Of a stretch of DNA of 64,000 bases, positions 1 to 10,773 are shown one piece after another; the stretch's first letter is position 1; each line of letters opens with the position of its first letter. Under the pieces are notes generated by a model. That model was not told the DNA's origin. It did no database searches and was given only the letters and a program-made list of their open reading frames with translations. The stretch spans positions 71,235 through 135,234 of the forward strand of contig MNCI01010504.1 of NCBI GenBank assembly GCA_015680685.1, written 5' to 3'. This stretch comes from Gnetum montanum (taxonomy: Eukaryota; Streptophyta; Gnetopsida; Gnetales; Gnetaceae). Both the position numbers and the translations under genes were made by a program.

Positions 1-3000
1 CATGCCGTGGCTGCGCAGGATCTTGACTGCAACAAAGCTAAGCCCCACTTGCGAGATTCAGCTTGGCAGCCACGCAGAAGCGATGCCACCATGTACCCTC
101 TTACATCCGCCCCATTTCTGCAAAATATCAAATCTCTCTCGATCATTCATTGACCAGCACAAAAATCCAACTGAAAATGGTTTTTTGATTGCATAGTTAC
201 AATTGTTTGAACTCTAACGAGGGAAGATGAAAATTAATTTAGGGGTGATTTGAATCTAAGCTGATCAGCATCATAACCTTTGTTTCAATAACATGAGATT
301 TGTTACATGATTGTCTTGAACCATGTGCGCTGCTCTTTGAAAGCTAAATGTACATGAGATTTGTTACATGATTGTCTTGAACCATGAGGTGCTCTTTGAA
401 AGCTAAATGTATCTACTTATAAGTTTTTCATTTATTGTAACTTAATAACTAAATAGATGTTAGGTCAGAGGACAATGAACATAATGTAACTTAACTCTAA
501 CTATTAACATGGTACCTACAAAGCACCTTGCTACAAGTGACGATTGAATTCATTTAATCAACTTGAACCAAATGCAAGTCCTGCAATGAATTTGCTAACT
601 AGTTTGGTTAAAAGGAAAATCAATGGTAGAAAATAAATTTTACAATATTAAATAATTCATAATTCATGTTGAATAAGTTACAACATTTTTAAAAACCTAC
701 CATAGAGTTCTATAGCATGAAGTAGAGGACAAACTTAACGAAAACTTGAGAAAGTTGAGATATTGCATGATAGAAGGTTGAACCAATTGGGTTTTGTACT
801 TCATGATTTGGTTGTACCTTGAAAGACTATTGCATGGCACTAGGATTCATGACTGAGATATAAGCTTAAACCGTTATTAATAAATCCTTGGATGGCTTTG
901 GGATAGCCAATGAGAACAAGAAGTTAAAATTGTCTTTAAGGCACCTTTATGTTATAATCTATGCTTTACATGTACAAACTCTCCTCTCGTTAATATTGCT
1001 CTTAAAAATCAATAAATTAAATCATATCAATGTTTTACGACCTGCATTGTGCAATAAGGATTGAATTATGCCTAAATTAATTTAAATTCGTTCGATTTTC
1101 ACCACTATGCTTACCTTATTGCTCTGGCAACCTGGTTCAAATGATCTGCCTCAAGCTTCGTTCTCTCCTCTTCCTCATCGGAGTCCATCACCGACTCTGC
1201 AATTTCCGACACATCATGAACGATACCGTAAATACACCAAGAATTTAACCAACAAATTCAAGCAATAAGAAATCATGCCCAAAATCATCTCTCCGATTCG
1301 TGGCACATACCAGCATCGGTAACAACCAGAGCAGGGCGATCGTACAGAATCGAAAGATACTGGAGCAGATCCTGGAGGCCACGCAGGGACAAGGCGTGAG
1401 CGGAGACGTGAACAAGATTTTGGGGCTGCCAAGAGACCGAAGAAGCATAGAAAGCTCCGCCATAATTCAGGCCGATGAAATCGAAGGATCTGCGCAGCTT
1501 CGCGGACTGTCGCTCATCAAATTGAGGCAACTGCACTGTGGAATCTTTTGGGCCCATGTTTCTGGGATAAACGCCGTAGACGATGGGATCCAGAAGCCAT
1601 CTCACGCTGACGCTGAACATTTGGTCGGCCGCGGCGCGATCTTCGTCGACGGATTCATGGCGGGGCTCGAACCAGGGCGCTCGCACTGCAACGCCGATTA
1701 TCCCTCCCTGCGTTTTCTGGTACGTGGACCTGAAACTTTCCACTGCCGCTGCGTGTGCCAGAAGCATGTGATGCATGGCCCTGTATTTGTCGTTTGAAAT
1801 ATCGGAGCTGCTGCTGTTGCTGTTGCTGTTGCTGTTGATATTGCTATTGTTGTTGGTGGATGTGGTGAACTCTGGTAAAACTGAGTTGGGGCTCTCGAAT
1901 GTGATCCAGTGCTTCACTCTGTCGCCGAATTCCGCGAAGCACAGTTCTGCGTATTCTCTGAAGTCTTCTCTGCGAAATTCGAAATTCTTGCTTCGTATCA
2001 GACAATGTATTTTGATGGTTTTTTTGGAAGGAAATTTCAATTTGATGAATGGGAAGTGTTGGTAGAATCTGAGATTGATGTATCTGCTGGTTTTTGGGGC
2101 TGATTTACGTACATGATTTGAGGACCGAGCCAGCCGTCGTAGGCCTCCTTCAGCGGTTCCGGCAGTCCCCAGCCACGGAAGAGTGTCACCACCGGTTTTA
2201 TCTCTGCATTTGCAGGAAGTTTATTCAGGTGCTCGACATTAAGGGAAAGGACGCTTTTATGGTATGAAACTTATTAGGACTAAATTGATGCAGTTGTATG
2301 GAGTTCGAAATGAAGAATTTTGATTTGGATTATAAACGAAATTAAGATTAATCAAGAGGAAACTGAGATGAAATGCAAGTTAAAGCAAAATTGCTATGAA
2401 AACAGCAAATTTAACTGGTCAAAGGAATAATTTCATTTCTATACATTCAATCATTTCACTGAGGTAAGCTTCGATCCATCATGCTAATTTTGCTCAAAAT
2501 TACAATGTATTGAAATACTGTTAAGCCTAATTGCTTCATATTTTACAAAGCTGCAGTTAAGTCCGTGATCTCAAAGGATATAAGAAATAATCGTAGAAGA
2601 TTTTCATCAGAGTCGACCTTGAAAATGAATAAAGAGAGAATTGCAGAACTCGGCAATGCTAAAGAGATCGAGATTGAATAAATATGATGACCAACCTTTT
2701 TGGAGAAGGCTGTCGATGATGTTATTGTAGTAATGTATTGCCTTGCTGTCGACTTTGCCTTTGCCGCCATCTGGTAAAACACAGACAATTATGCTCAAAA
2801 TGAATTCATTATATGAATGAAATAAAAATCATTACAGGGAAAAAACATCTTGTGTTGTGATTTGAGCGGAAACCGCAGTTAGTCAACCTGGCAGGATTTT
2901 TGACCAGGACAAGGTAAACTTGTACGAATCCACTCCCACAGACTCCAGAACCTCAAAATCCGTGATCTCATTCTCATCCTGAAATCGAATACCAGATTCA

Positions 3001-3336
3001 ATCACATTATGCAATTCCATATAAATTCAATTCTGTAAAAGGAACGAATTCTGAAATTATGTTCTACATAAATTCTCTAAAACGAATTCTAAAACTGGTG
3101 GAGCCTGATGTATTTAAGGAAGTCTCAGTGAAAATTTCAACCAAGCCAAGAAAAATGGAAGCCACCTGAGATTCAGAGACACCGGTTCCGAGTATAAAAC
3201 CCGGAGGGAAGGAATTCCGGATGCCGCAGTCTGAACTAGAAGACGTAAAGAATCGCGCAGAAGTAGAATTCGCAAGCAGCAGCAGCAGCAGAAGCATAAA
3301 CATGAGGCGCAGACGTGATTCATTGCAGAATTCCAT
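1..3336 (-). CDS. Glycoside hydrolase family 1 (beta-glucosidase-like) gene, 7 exons visible, 3' end outside window; probable pseudoenzyme
   Basis: Exons read on the minus strand: 3336-3166, 2978-2888, 2770-2696, 2203-2113, 1969-1311, 1196-1115 and 117 to beyond base 1. Every intron is GT-AG and codon phase is kept across all six junctions with no stop, giving about 428 residues so far (plant GH1 enzymes are usually 500-550). Exon 1 has a signal peptide (Met then a Leu-rich core) and FPPGFILGTGVSESQ, the GH1 N-terminal motif. Later exons give SYKFTLSWSKILP, HYYNNIIDSLLQK, KPVVTLFRGWGLPEPL, EYAELCFAEFGDRVKHW, LDPIVYGVYP and FDFIGLNY, all GH1 landmarks in order. The acid/base motif TFNEP reads TFESP, the nucleophile motif TENG reads TDAE across the exon 5/6 join, and WSLLDNFEW is degraded in exon 7. 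About 35-40 residues expected between exons 1 and 2 are absent. An upstream Met at 3378 is possible; 3336 fits the signal peptide better. Known GH1 enzymes are secreted or vacuolar glycoside hydrolases; this one is unlikely to hydrolyse. Confidence 0.85.
291..410. repeat. Tandem duplication of about 60 bp in the last visible GH1 intron
   Basis: Two head-to-tail copies, 291-351 and 352-410, both beginning ACATGAGATTTGTTACATGA and ending AAGCTAAATGT. They differ mainly by a two-base indel near the middle. They lie in the roughly 1 kb intron between exons 6 and 7 of the GH1 gene. The rest of that intron (118-1114) shows no other feature. Confidence 0.9.
1806..1862 (-). repeat. Low-complexity Asn/Ser-coding trinucleotide tract in GH1 exon 5
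   Basis: An imperfect (GCTGTT)n-type run on the plus strand reads on the minus strand as a stretch of alternating Asn and Ser, just after the degraded acid/base motif. Family members usually have only a short loop here. The tract is in frame and probably arose by slippage. Confidence 0.85.
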
Positions 3337-3378
3337 GGCCTTGGCTTTGCCCACTGATTGCAGAAATGAGAAATTCAA

Positions 3379-5230
3379 GTTTTGGCCTGTAAAGAAGCAT
3401 TCAAGGAATAAATATGCTCAAATATTAAAGGTCCATTGAATGTGAATCCGTGCCTGAAATTCCCTATCGCCAAACTCAGCCAACCACCCGCGCACTCGTG
3501 CTCATTCAACTCTTCCTACCAAACCCAAATCGCCCAGTCAAAGGCTTGCCTTGTCGCTACTATTTTATTCCCCGATTTTGCATCAGGAGACCATTTCAGC
3601 ATTCCAGCGGTTGAATTCGTGATCCAGAAATAGAAGTGCCATATTTTAATGTTTCATTGCGTGGATTTTGACATTGCAGAATTGTGATCTGTTGGGTGTT
3701 TGAATAATTCAGTGTGGAATTTGAGGCCAGGAAAAAAAACTATAATTCAGAGTAAACGTGTAGTGCGATAAGCGTGTGATCGAGCAACTTGATGAAATGC
3801 TGAATCGCTTTCTCTACCTACAATTCAATCCATGAACCTACGTCATTGCTGCGCTGTTCTGCGTGTGCAAAATCCGGAATATTTGTTGATGGTTTTTATG
3901 AAGAATGATCAGGATAGAGTGGTTTTCGTCAGTGATCTGATCTTGGTCAAAACCCGGACATTATTGGAAGTCTACGCCCCTATCATGAGCTTACGACAGC
4001 ACTGTCGTTAACCGTATGGAAGTCAAATACGAACAGAGTTGAATTGTCATGTGTTGAAGCAGGAAAATTCAAGGCATTACCAAACTTACCTCACTTGTTC
4101 ATATGACGCAATGCTTATCTTGATTGATGTAAGCGAGTTCGCTCCAACGCTTTATTATATGGGTCAAGCGAGGAATTTGATGGGTATACAAAAGCGTATC
4201 GGTTTTGAAAACGTATTATACATTTTATGATACAAACCTATGGGGCCATTCAGGTGAGATCTGAAGTAGATTCAACTTTCTATTCGTCAGTGGGATCTGG
4301 GAGGTCTTGGGGATCAAGGGAGAAAACGTGAAAACCTTCGAAATGTGAAAACATGTGTTAGAACAAGTTCTAGAATATAAGGATATGCATCAAGGGAGAT
4401 GAGAACGTGAAAACTTCTTTGAGGATGCAAAAATGCATTTTAGGAGGAAGGCTATTTAGAAGATATCCTAAAACATACGAAAGAGACAAGTTTGTATTAT
4501 TTATAAATTTATATATGTAAAAATCAACTTTTTCATGCTGCTTCTAAGGTGGTCTTAGGTATAGGATCATCATAGGGTTCTTTTAGGTGACCACTAAAAG
4601 ACATGGATTTCACATCCACGTTGTCTTCCATGATAGTTGTAGAATTGTGTGTTGAAGTGTTATAAGATGTGAACACTACTTTTGTTTTTGTTTTGAATAT
4701 GTATTTTTGGCAAATTCGAAAGTGTTTTCATTTTCTATACTTTCAGAGTGCACCTTACATAGGAAAACACATATCTTCAGTGCATTATAAATTTACATGG
4801 AAAATATTTGATGTATATGTCTTGGCTAGGAAATTTTGAAATTTCAACTCTTTAGGTACACTAATGGAAGAGGGTTCAAAATACTTTATTGCTTGTGTAA
4901 GTGTCGTGGTGGCCATTTTAGGATGTTGTTAATGGTCTTATGTGTTATGAAATTTTTTAATTTTTAATTAGAACCCTCAATTTTAAGATGCCTTTAACCA
5001 ATAACATAGGTCAACTTATACAAGGTGAACTAAAGATTTTATATAAATTTTAAATTATTAGTTGTTTATTTAATGTCCTAGTCCTTAAGGAACATGGCAT
5101 GAATTTGACTGGCACTATTGCTCGTTCATCATTTATATCATTATGTGGTAGTAAAATTGATAATGTGTAACCTCTAAGAAAACTAAAAATATTATTTAAC
5201 AATTTTCACACATCTGCCCTTCATCTTGCA
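3379..5230. other. No gene recognised
   Basis: AT-rich sequence upstream of the GH1 gene. Only short ORFs with no recognisable motif occur (for example 4039-4230). The GH1 promoter should lie in the first few hundred bases, but I see no convincing TATA element. The right part may be leader or LTR of element C; no primer-binding site or LTR end could be identified. Confidence 0.6.
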
Positions 5231-5300
5231 ACCCATCATGAGGCCATAGGCCTCTTAATTAACACCGCAACCATTTGTACAAACACCACAACTCGAGGGA

Positions 5301-6480
5301 ATGCTCCAAGGATTGGATCAAGTATTCCAAATGATTCAAGACTTGACGGAAGAGTTATGGAAGCTCAAGGCTTCCGCAAGCCAAATAGTAATGGTAATGG
5401 ACTTCTACCAGGATGATCCCATTAGTTCTGTTGTCCCATCGATAACTCTTCCATTGGGCATCCCCATTTCCCAATTTACTAAGTACAATGATGAGGATGA
5501 CCCAAATGCACACCTAATAACCTTATGTTTTGAGTGCCTATTATTCCAACCCTAGCTGCATACCATCATGTGAATATTCCCTACACCTCTAATTGAAAAA
5601 GCCTTGGACTGGTACCATGCATTGCCAATAGGATTTATGTCCTCTCTTGAAGACTTAATTACACAATTCGTTTATTATTTCAAGTACAACTTGAAACTTG
5701 ACACAACTCTTGACCAACTAATGAAGGTCAAGCAAGGATCCCTTGAGCTAGTACAAAAATTCATACAACGATGGAATGCTCTACTTAATGAGATTCTAGA
5801 ACTGATAGCCGAAACCCATCTTCTTGCTCTCTTCAAGGGGACAGTTAACAACTTTATTAGGTTGAAACAATACTACCTAGATCCATAGTCACTTAGCCAA
5901 GCCTTTATCTAGATGAAGAACAAAGAGGATGTGGCTAAGGCTAGTCATGACCTTGCTTACATGGCATACAAAAACTAGCATGCTTGGAAGGATAAGGAGA
6001 AGGGGAGGCAAAACAATGCAACAATGGCCAAAGACAATAACAAGATGACCACATAGGGACCTAGGACCAATCAACCTAGGGCCCCTACTAATAACAATCA
6101 ACCCTAAACTTCTGGGACCTCTACACTGACCATGATGAGACCTAACTATGAATGTAAAGACAAATCGAAGTACACTAGGTTACCGTTGAAGCCATCAAAA
6201 CTCCTTGATCAAATGTTTAAGAGTGGGAGAATATAATACAAACAGATGATAGAAAATGCCCACTAGAGGCATGATAGGTTATATGAGATAGCCAAAAATC
6301 CTACTCTTGCAACCAAGGATGACCCCTTGGTACCTAAGTACTTCAAGCTAGATTGCTTCTACCACTACCATCAACTGCCAGATCATGATATTGACTTTCT
6401 CCTAGCACTAAAAGATGACCAGTAGAAGATGATAGATAAGGGTGAACTGGTCCTTGATGTCTCAAACCTGGTGAAACCAC
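5301..6480 (+). pseudogene. Element C: gag remnant (Ty3/gypsy)
   Basis: Open stretches 5301-5555 and 5604-5888 read as a retrotransposon Gag: QFTKYNDEDDPNAHL, then DWYHALPIGFMSSLEDLITQF and LDQLMKVKQGSLELVQKFIQRW. These match the W-x-LP, SW-x-DL and FIQRW landmarks of plant gypsy Gag. Further on (about 6351-6480) a fragment reads CFYHYHQLPDHD...LKDD..KMIDKGEL, the C-terminal Gag block normally written C-x2-H...GH.T..C..LK. Several in-frame stops, many of them CAG to TAG, show the copy is dead. It is on the plus strand and upstream of the protease of the same element. Confidence 0.8.
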
Positions 6481-7413
6481 AAAACCAACCCATGTAGGTT
6501 TACAAGGATTCATTGAGCACCAACAACAACCCATACACTATAGCAGTGTTCAATGTAACCAACAACTTTAGACTTGCGCAAAAGCCATTTGTGATATGGG
6601 TACCTCTTTGCAATGATAAGAGCCCTTTAGCTTCAACTAGCATAAGGCCCCCCATTTGTTGTAAGGGTTCCACCACCTACACCTCCCAAGTTTTCTTTTG
6701 TCATCAAGATGCCCCCTCCCATTGAAGCCAAAACCAAAACTACTCATACAACTGAAAAACATCCTCTCGTAGTGGCCAATGCAATAGTTTCTTCACAATC
6801 AACAAACAACAACAAAAACATCTCCAAGCAAACAATGCAATAAGCCCATGCTGAAGCCTAAACATGATGACACCAAATAGACCAAAGCATGGAAGGAAGT
6901 GGGCCTACTGAAGCCTACTCCCATCTCATCTTTTTTGTTAAGTTCTAACACCTAGGCCACCTCAACCAGTCAACCACAGAAGGACCCTAAGCCACAAAAG
7001 AAGGAGAAAGAAGCCAACCAACCATTGAAGCATGAAGTTCACATTTTGGGACACATGGATAAAGTCAAGAACCCTAAGAATGAAAAGCCTACAACCAATG
7101 ACAAAGACTTCCTCACTGCAATGGAGTAGGTCAAGTAGTTGCTAAAACAGAAAAACACCTTGCTTAGCCTATATTACCTTGTGGTGACTTCTACTACATA
7201 CCATGAAGCATTAGTGAAGATGTTGACCTCTATTCTTGTTAGTAAGGACATCCTTGCTAATGAAGAGTCCATCCACATAGTGATGGTACCACCTTCATCA
7301 AAACAAGAAATGAGATCAACAATGCTAGTGTTTCACGATAGCGAAGTAAGACCAACCCCTAAGATGATGAGACAACCAAGGCTCCTCTTTTCATAATCAT
7401 ATAAGTAGGATAG
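6481..7413 (+). other. Element C: Gag-protease linker, decayed
   Basis: Between the Gag and protease domains the plus strand reads as Pro-, Lys- and Thr-rich low-complexity protein broken by many stops, as expected for the linker. No domain is recognised. Confidence 0.5.
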
Positions 7414-7690
7414 CACAAAGTGCATAAGGTACATGTTGATGATGGAGCTGCAACAAACGTAATATCTTATACCATCGTAGAACATCTAGGCCTACTTGAA
7501 CATATGCAACATATTGCAACAACTACTCTTAAATCTTTTAATGGATCTTAGTTAGCTGTTAAAGGTTTTATTACTTTAGACTTTGTAGTAGGGCAAAAAT
7601 TTCCCACAATAGCCAAATTCTTGGTGGTGGAAGAGACACTAGGATTCAACCTTATCCTCAGAAGGCCTTGGCTAGCTCAATTATGAGTTG
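7414..7690 (+). pseudogene. Element C: retropepsin-type protease remnant
   Basis: The frame reads VHKVHVDDGAATNVIS, matching the plant gypsy protease active-site block (usually V.DGGA..NVIS or LLDTGA..N.I). It continues with KGFITLDFVVG and FNLILRRPWL, the C-terminal (I/V)LGRPWL block. In-frame stops occur at 'GS*LAV' and after RRPWLAQL. The Gag-protease frame continues, decayed, to about 7920. Confidence 0.75.
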
Positions 7691-7699
7691 TTTTCTCAC

Positions 7700-8325
7700 T
7701 AATCTATCAAGAAATTCACCTTCCTTACAAGAGAGATGAGATCATCATCCATGGTGATAGTGCAGTTCCCTTGGTAGTCAACAATGTTGACATTGAACAA
7801 GGGTTTGAAGTGGATTTTCATGAAGAAACTCCTACTATTAACCACAAATTCGAGAAGCCTAAAAGAGTAGAAAAGGCCAAAAGAACAACAATGAGCCCAT
7901 GGATGCACTATGGGAAAAGCTCCCCTTCAACATAGTTAGCGAAGAAAATGGGGAATACCACATTATGTAAGATAGGCCATATACCTTTCCTAATCTTTCG
8001 AAGATTAGAAAACATTTGCACAACTAATGTATCCCCTTGATTTGTTCACCCTTGCACTTACAAGCATGTAGCTTGGTTGTCTATAACCTTTTTTTAGCCT
8101 AGTGTATGCATTTTTCTTGTATGCATGGTTTGTTTACTTTTATTTTTCTTTGTTTTGGCCTTTATTTCATGCCTAGCCTAAGATTTGTTTTCATCTACAA
8201 CTTGCCTTTACGCCTTTTGTATCTTAGAGCATAAGCCATAAAAATACCATAAAAACTTTAAAACTTGAAAAACTCATAAAAATTTTAGAAACATAAAAAT
8301 GATAAAAAATTTTCTTTTTAAACAT
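7700..8325. other. Spacer after element C protease; no gene
   Basis: The tail of the decayed Gag-protease frame passes into AT-rich DNA with T-rich and A-rich runs. No domain, LTR end or RNA gene is visible. The left edge of segment D lies somewhere in this stretch, but no target duplication could be found by eye. Confidence 0.5.
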
Positions 8326-8327
8326 AG

Positions 8328-8795
8328 GGCCTACCATGGCCTAAAATTGGCAAAACAACATATGGCCAGCCATGGCCTAAAATTGGCAAAACAACATATG
8401 GCCATCCATGGCCTAAAATTGGCAAAACGTATGGCCCACCATGGCTTAAAATTGGCAAAATGCATGACCCACCATGGCCTAAAATTGACATATTGCATGA
8501 CCTTCCATGGCCTAAAATTGGCAAAACGTATGGCTCACCATGGCCTAAAATTAGCATATTGCATAGCTCGCCATGGCCTAAAACTGGAAAAATGTATGGC
8601 TTGCCATGGCCTAAAATTGACAAAATGTATAACCCACCATGGCCTAAAATTGGCATATAGAAGGGCCTGCCATGGCCTAAAACTTGCAAAAATGTAGGGC
8701 CTACCATGGCCTAAAAATGGCAAGACAACATGAGGGCCTATCATGGTCTAAAACTTGCAAAAACATAAGGCTTGCCATGGCCTAAAACTAGCCAA
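8328..8795. repeat. Tandem repeat, unit 33-36 bp, about 13 copies
   Basis: The core CCATGGCCTAAAATTGGCAA recurs at 33- or 36-bp steps (about 8335, 8371, 8407, 8440, 8473, 8506 and onwards), with more divergent copies to 8795. Spacing is mostly a multiple of three, so several frames on both strands stay open. On the plus strand it translates as repeats of HGLKLAK plus 4-5 residues. No start, promoter or partner domain supports it as a real protein. Confidence 0.9.
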
Positions 8796-9029
8796 CCTCT
8801 TATAACCATTACAACCTAGTTCACGTTATCATCATTTTGCATAGTTAACCAACATAGCCTATGATATCAACAAAAATGTAAACATTAAACATATATTAAA
8901 CATTAAATATTAAAACATGTAGATCAAATTAAAAATTAATAAAATATGATAATGTTTGTCACATAGCATGATAGAAGTCTAAATAATACATGAAACTGTA
9001 AATAGTCTATCAACTAGTCAAGTGGCTAA

Positions 9030-9926
9030 TACTAGCCAATACATCATAACAATACCATCAACATAATAAAAGGGATGACCATAGGTAATGATCAATAGAT
9101 GGTGCTAAGGGGCTACTAGAGGAGGCTGAGGAGCACTTTGCTCTTTGTCATTGGGATCATTGATGTCACCTAGTGCCTGTACCACAACAGAACATAAGTT
9201 AACCAATAATCGAAAAAGCATGAAACCAAATCACAACTTAAAACGAATTAAAATAAAATACACTAAAATAAAATAAAATAAGCAAACTTGGGAAGGCTTA
9301 GGTGCAACATCTTTTGGTAAGAGATTCTGAAGACCAACCTCCAAACAATGGAGGATTTGTTCCTGGTTCATGTGGGCCCAATCCACCTCCTCAAGGTTGA
9401 TTCTTGTTATGATGTTGTCGTCAATGTTTGTCCATGTAGGTGGTTATTGTGAAAATGTCCTAGTAGTCACCTCCTAAGAAGCAGTAGAGACATGAGGATA
9501 TGAGAAATTAATGATTGTCAGGGTTCCTTCAAATAGTTTGAAGACATCCTCCACCTAAATCCCTTTCAAGAATAACTCCAACTTGCACTATTTGATGGAC
9601 TCCTCCTTCAATCACTTGAGATAGGCTTCAAATGTAGCCTTGTGTTTTCTCTTGTGGTCCTTCTGTACCTGGCCCCACTCAAGAATCCAAGCACAGTAGT
9701 CTCTCCACTTCCTAGCCTTGCATGCCAGCAAGTCCATTTGCAACTTCTACTTTGTAGCCTTCATGGTAAGGGCAACCTTACCATGGATGGCATTCTAGTA
9801 TCATACCCACTTGTTCTCTTTGATTTGCAAGGAACTCCTATTGGTCACTTGGGCCTCCATGAATTCCTTACAATCCTTAAGATCCCTGTTAGCCTCAACT
9901 AGCCTCTTATTTTTCTTTTTCAATAC
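9030..9926 (-). pseudogene. Segment D gene, 3' part: charged coiled-coil protein, broken
   Basis: The minus strand reads from the edge of element B as KKKNKRLVEANRDLKDCKEF, then CKARKWRDYCAWILEWG, KHKATFEAYLK, EEVDWAHMNQEQILHCLEVG and a Pro/Gln-rich tail near 9120. The Lys/Glu-rich heptad pattern suggests a coiled coil. Several in-frame stops show decay. It is the continuation of the minus-strand gene at 16965-21318, which element B splits. I recognise no named family. Confidence 0.5.
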
Positions 9927-10759
9927 TGATGAGTGGCAAGGTACCCCTACACTCAACCATACGAATACGAGCGTAGCATGTGTGATCTGGTTGAACTCCG
10001 CAGACTAAGTGCCTACACGCCTCATGGAACACTTAAGGTTAATTATTCATTGTCTTCCCAGACTTACTTGTAGTTGTCACGGTGTATGGTTAAGTAAGTC
10101 TGAGGTATATGATTTTTATATCTTTTTATGTTTTTGTCTCCTATGCTAATGAGTTGAAGGGTAGAGAGACTAATTACTAATTTTAACTAATGAACTAAGT
10201 CTAAATTAACCTAGCGTCAGCATCCGTTCCCACTTACCGTTCACACCTTGAACTGATGCAACATTGGTTACCAAATGCTAATCATTGCTGGGATCACCAA
10301 GTGTAATGCATGTGCTCGAAGTGGTTGTACTGAGGCACTTAACTAGGAGATAAGGGTTGAGAGAGAATTAATAAATAATAAAGTAATTAAATAACAGATA
10401 ATAAATAACAATAAATAAAATCCTAATTAGCCTATTCCATGCACTGCAAGGTTTATCCAAGAAACTTGTCTTTATTGCCATACACAAACTTGTGTTCAGC
10501 TACAATGTTTACTCGAATAAAGATCCGTTTACTCTGGAGTTCCTACTGTGGGCACATGGAAATTAATCTATCTTTGGAGTGGAAAAACTACCAGAGTTTC
10601 CCTACGGTCTAGGCCTAGCATGGAAAATAAGGGAGAGCTACCTCTTATTTATAGATATGACGGCGCACTGCTATATCACGTACACGATATCGCAGGGGAA
10701 GACTACGAGATATTGCGAGGGATGAGATATTGTGGCCCATACGATATCGCATCCCATCA
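9927..10759 (-). repeat. Element B 3' LTR
   Basis: Begins TGATGAGTGG and ends CCCATCA, close to the family's TGATGAG...CTCATCA inverted ends. On the minus strand it holds a TATA box (CTATAAATAAGAGG, about 10642-10655) and an AATAAA signal in the run GGCAATAAAGAC near 10467-10478. Confidence 0.92.
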
Positions 10760-10773
10760 TACCCCCATGACTA
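10760..10773 (-). other. Element B polypurine tract
   Basis: AGTCATGGGGGTA on the minus strand abuts the 3' LTR, where plus-strand DNA synthesis would be primed. The same motif occurs at the same place in A and E. Confidence 0.7.

Noticed and set aside
1300-1797. Plus-strand ORF of 165 codons
   Set aside because: It is the antisense of GH1 exon 5, whose frame, splice sites and motifs are on the minus strand.
8299-8697. ORF of HGLKLAK repeats as a repeat protein
   Set aside because: The 3n spacing of the tandem repeat keeps frames open on both strands. No other evidence of coding was seen.
9642-9902. Plus-strand ORF of 86 codons
   Set aside because: A shadow of the minus-strand coiled-coil sequence of the D gene.
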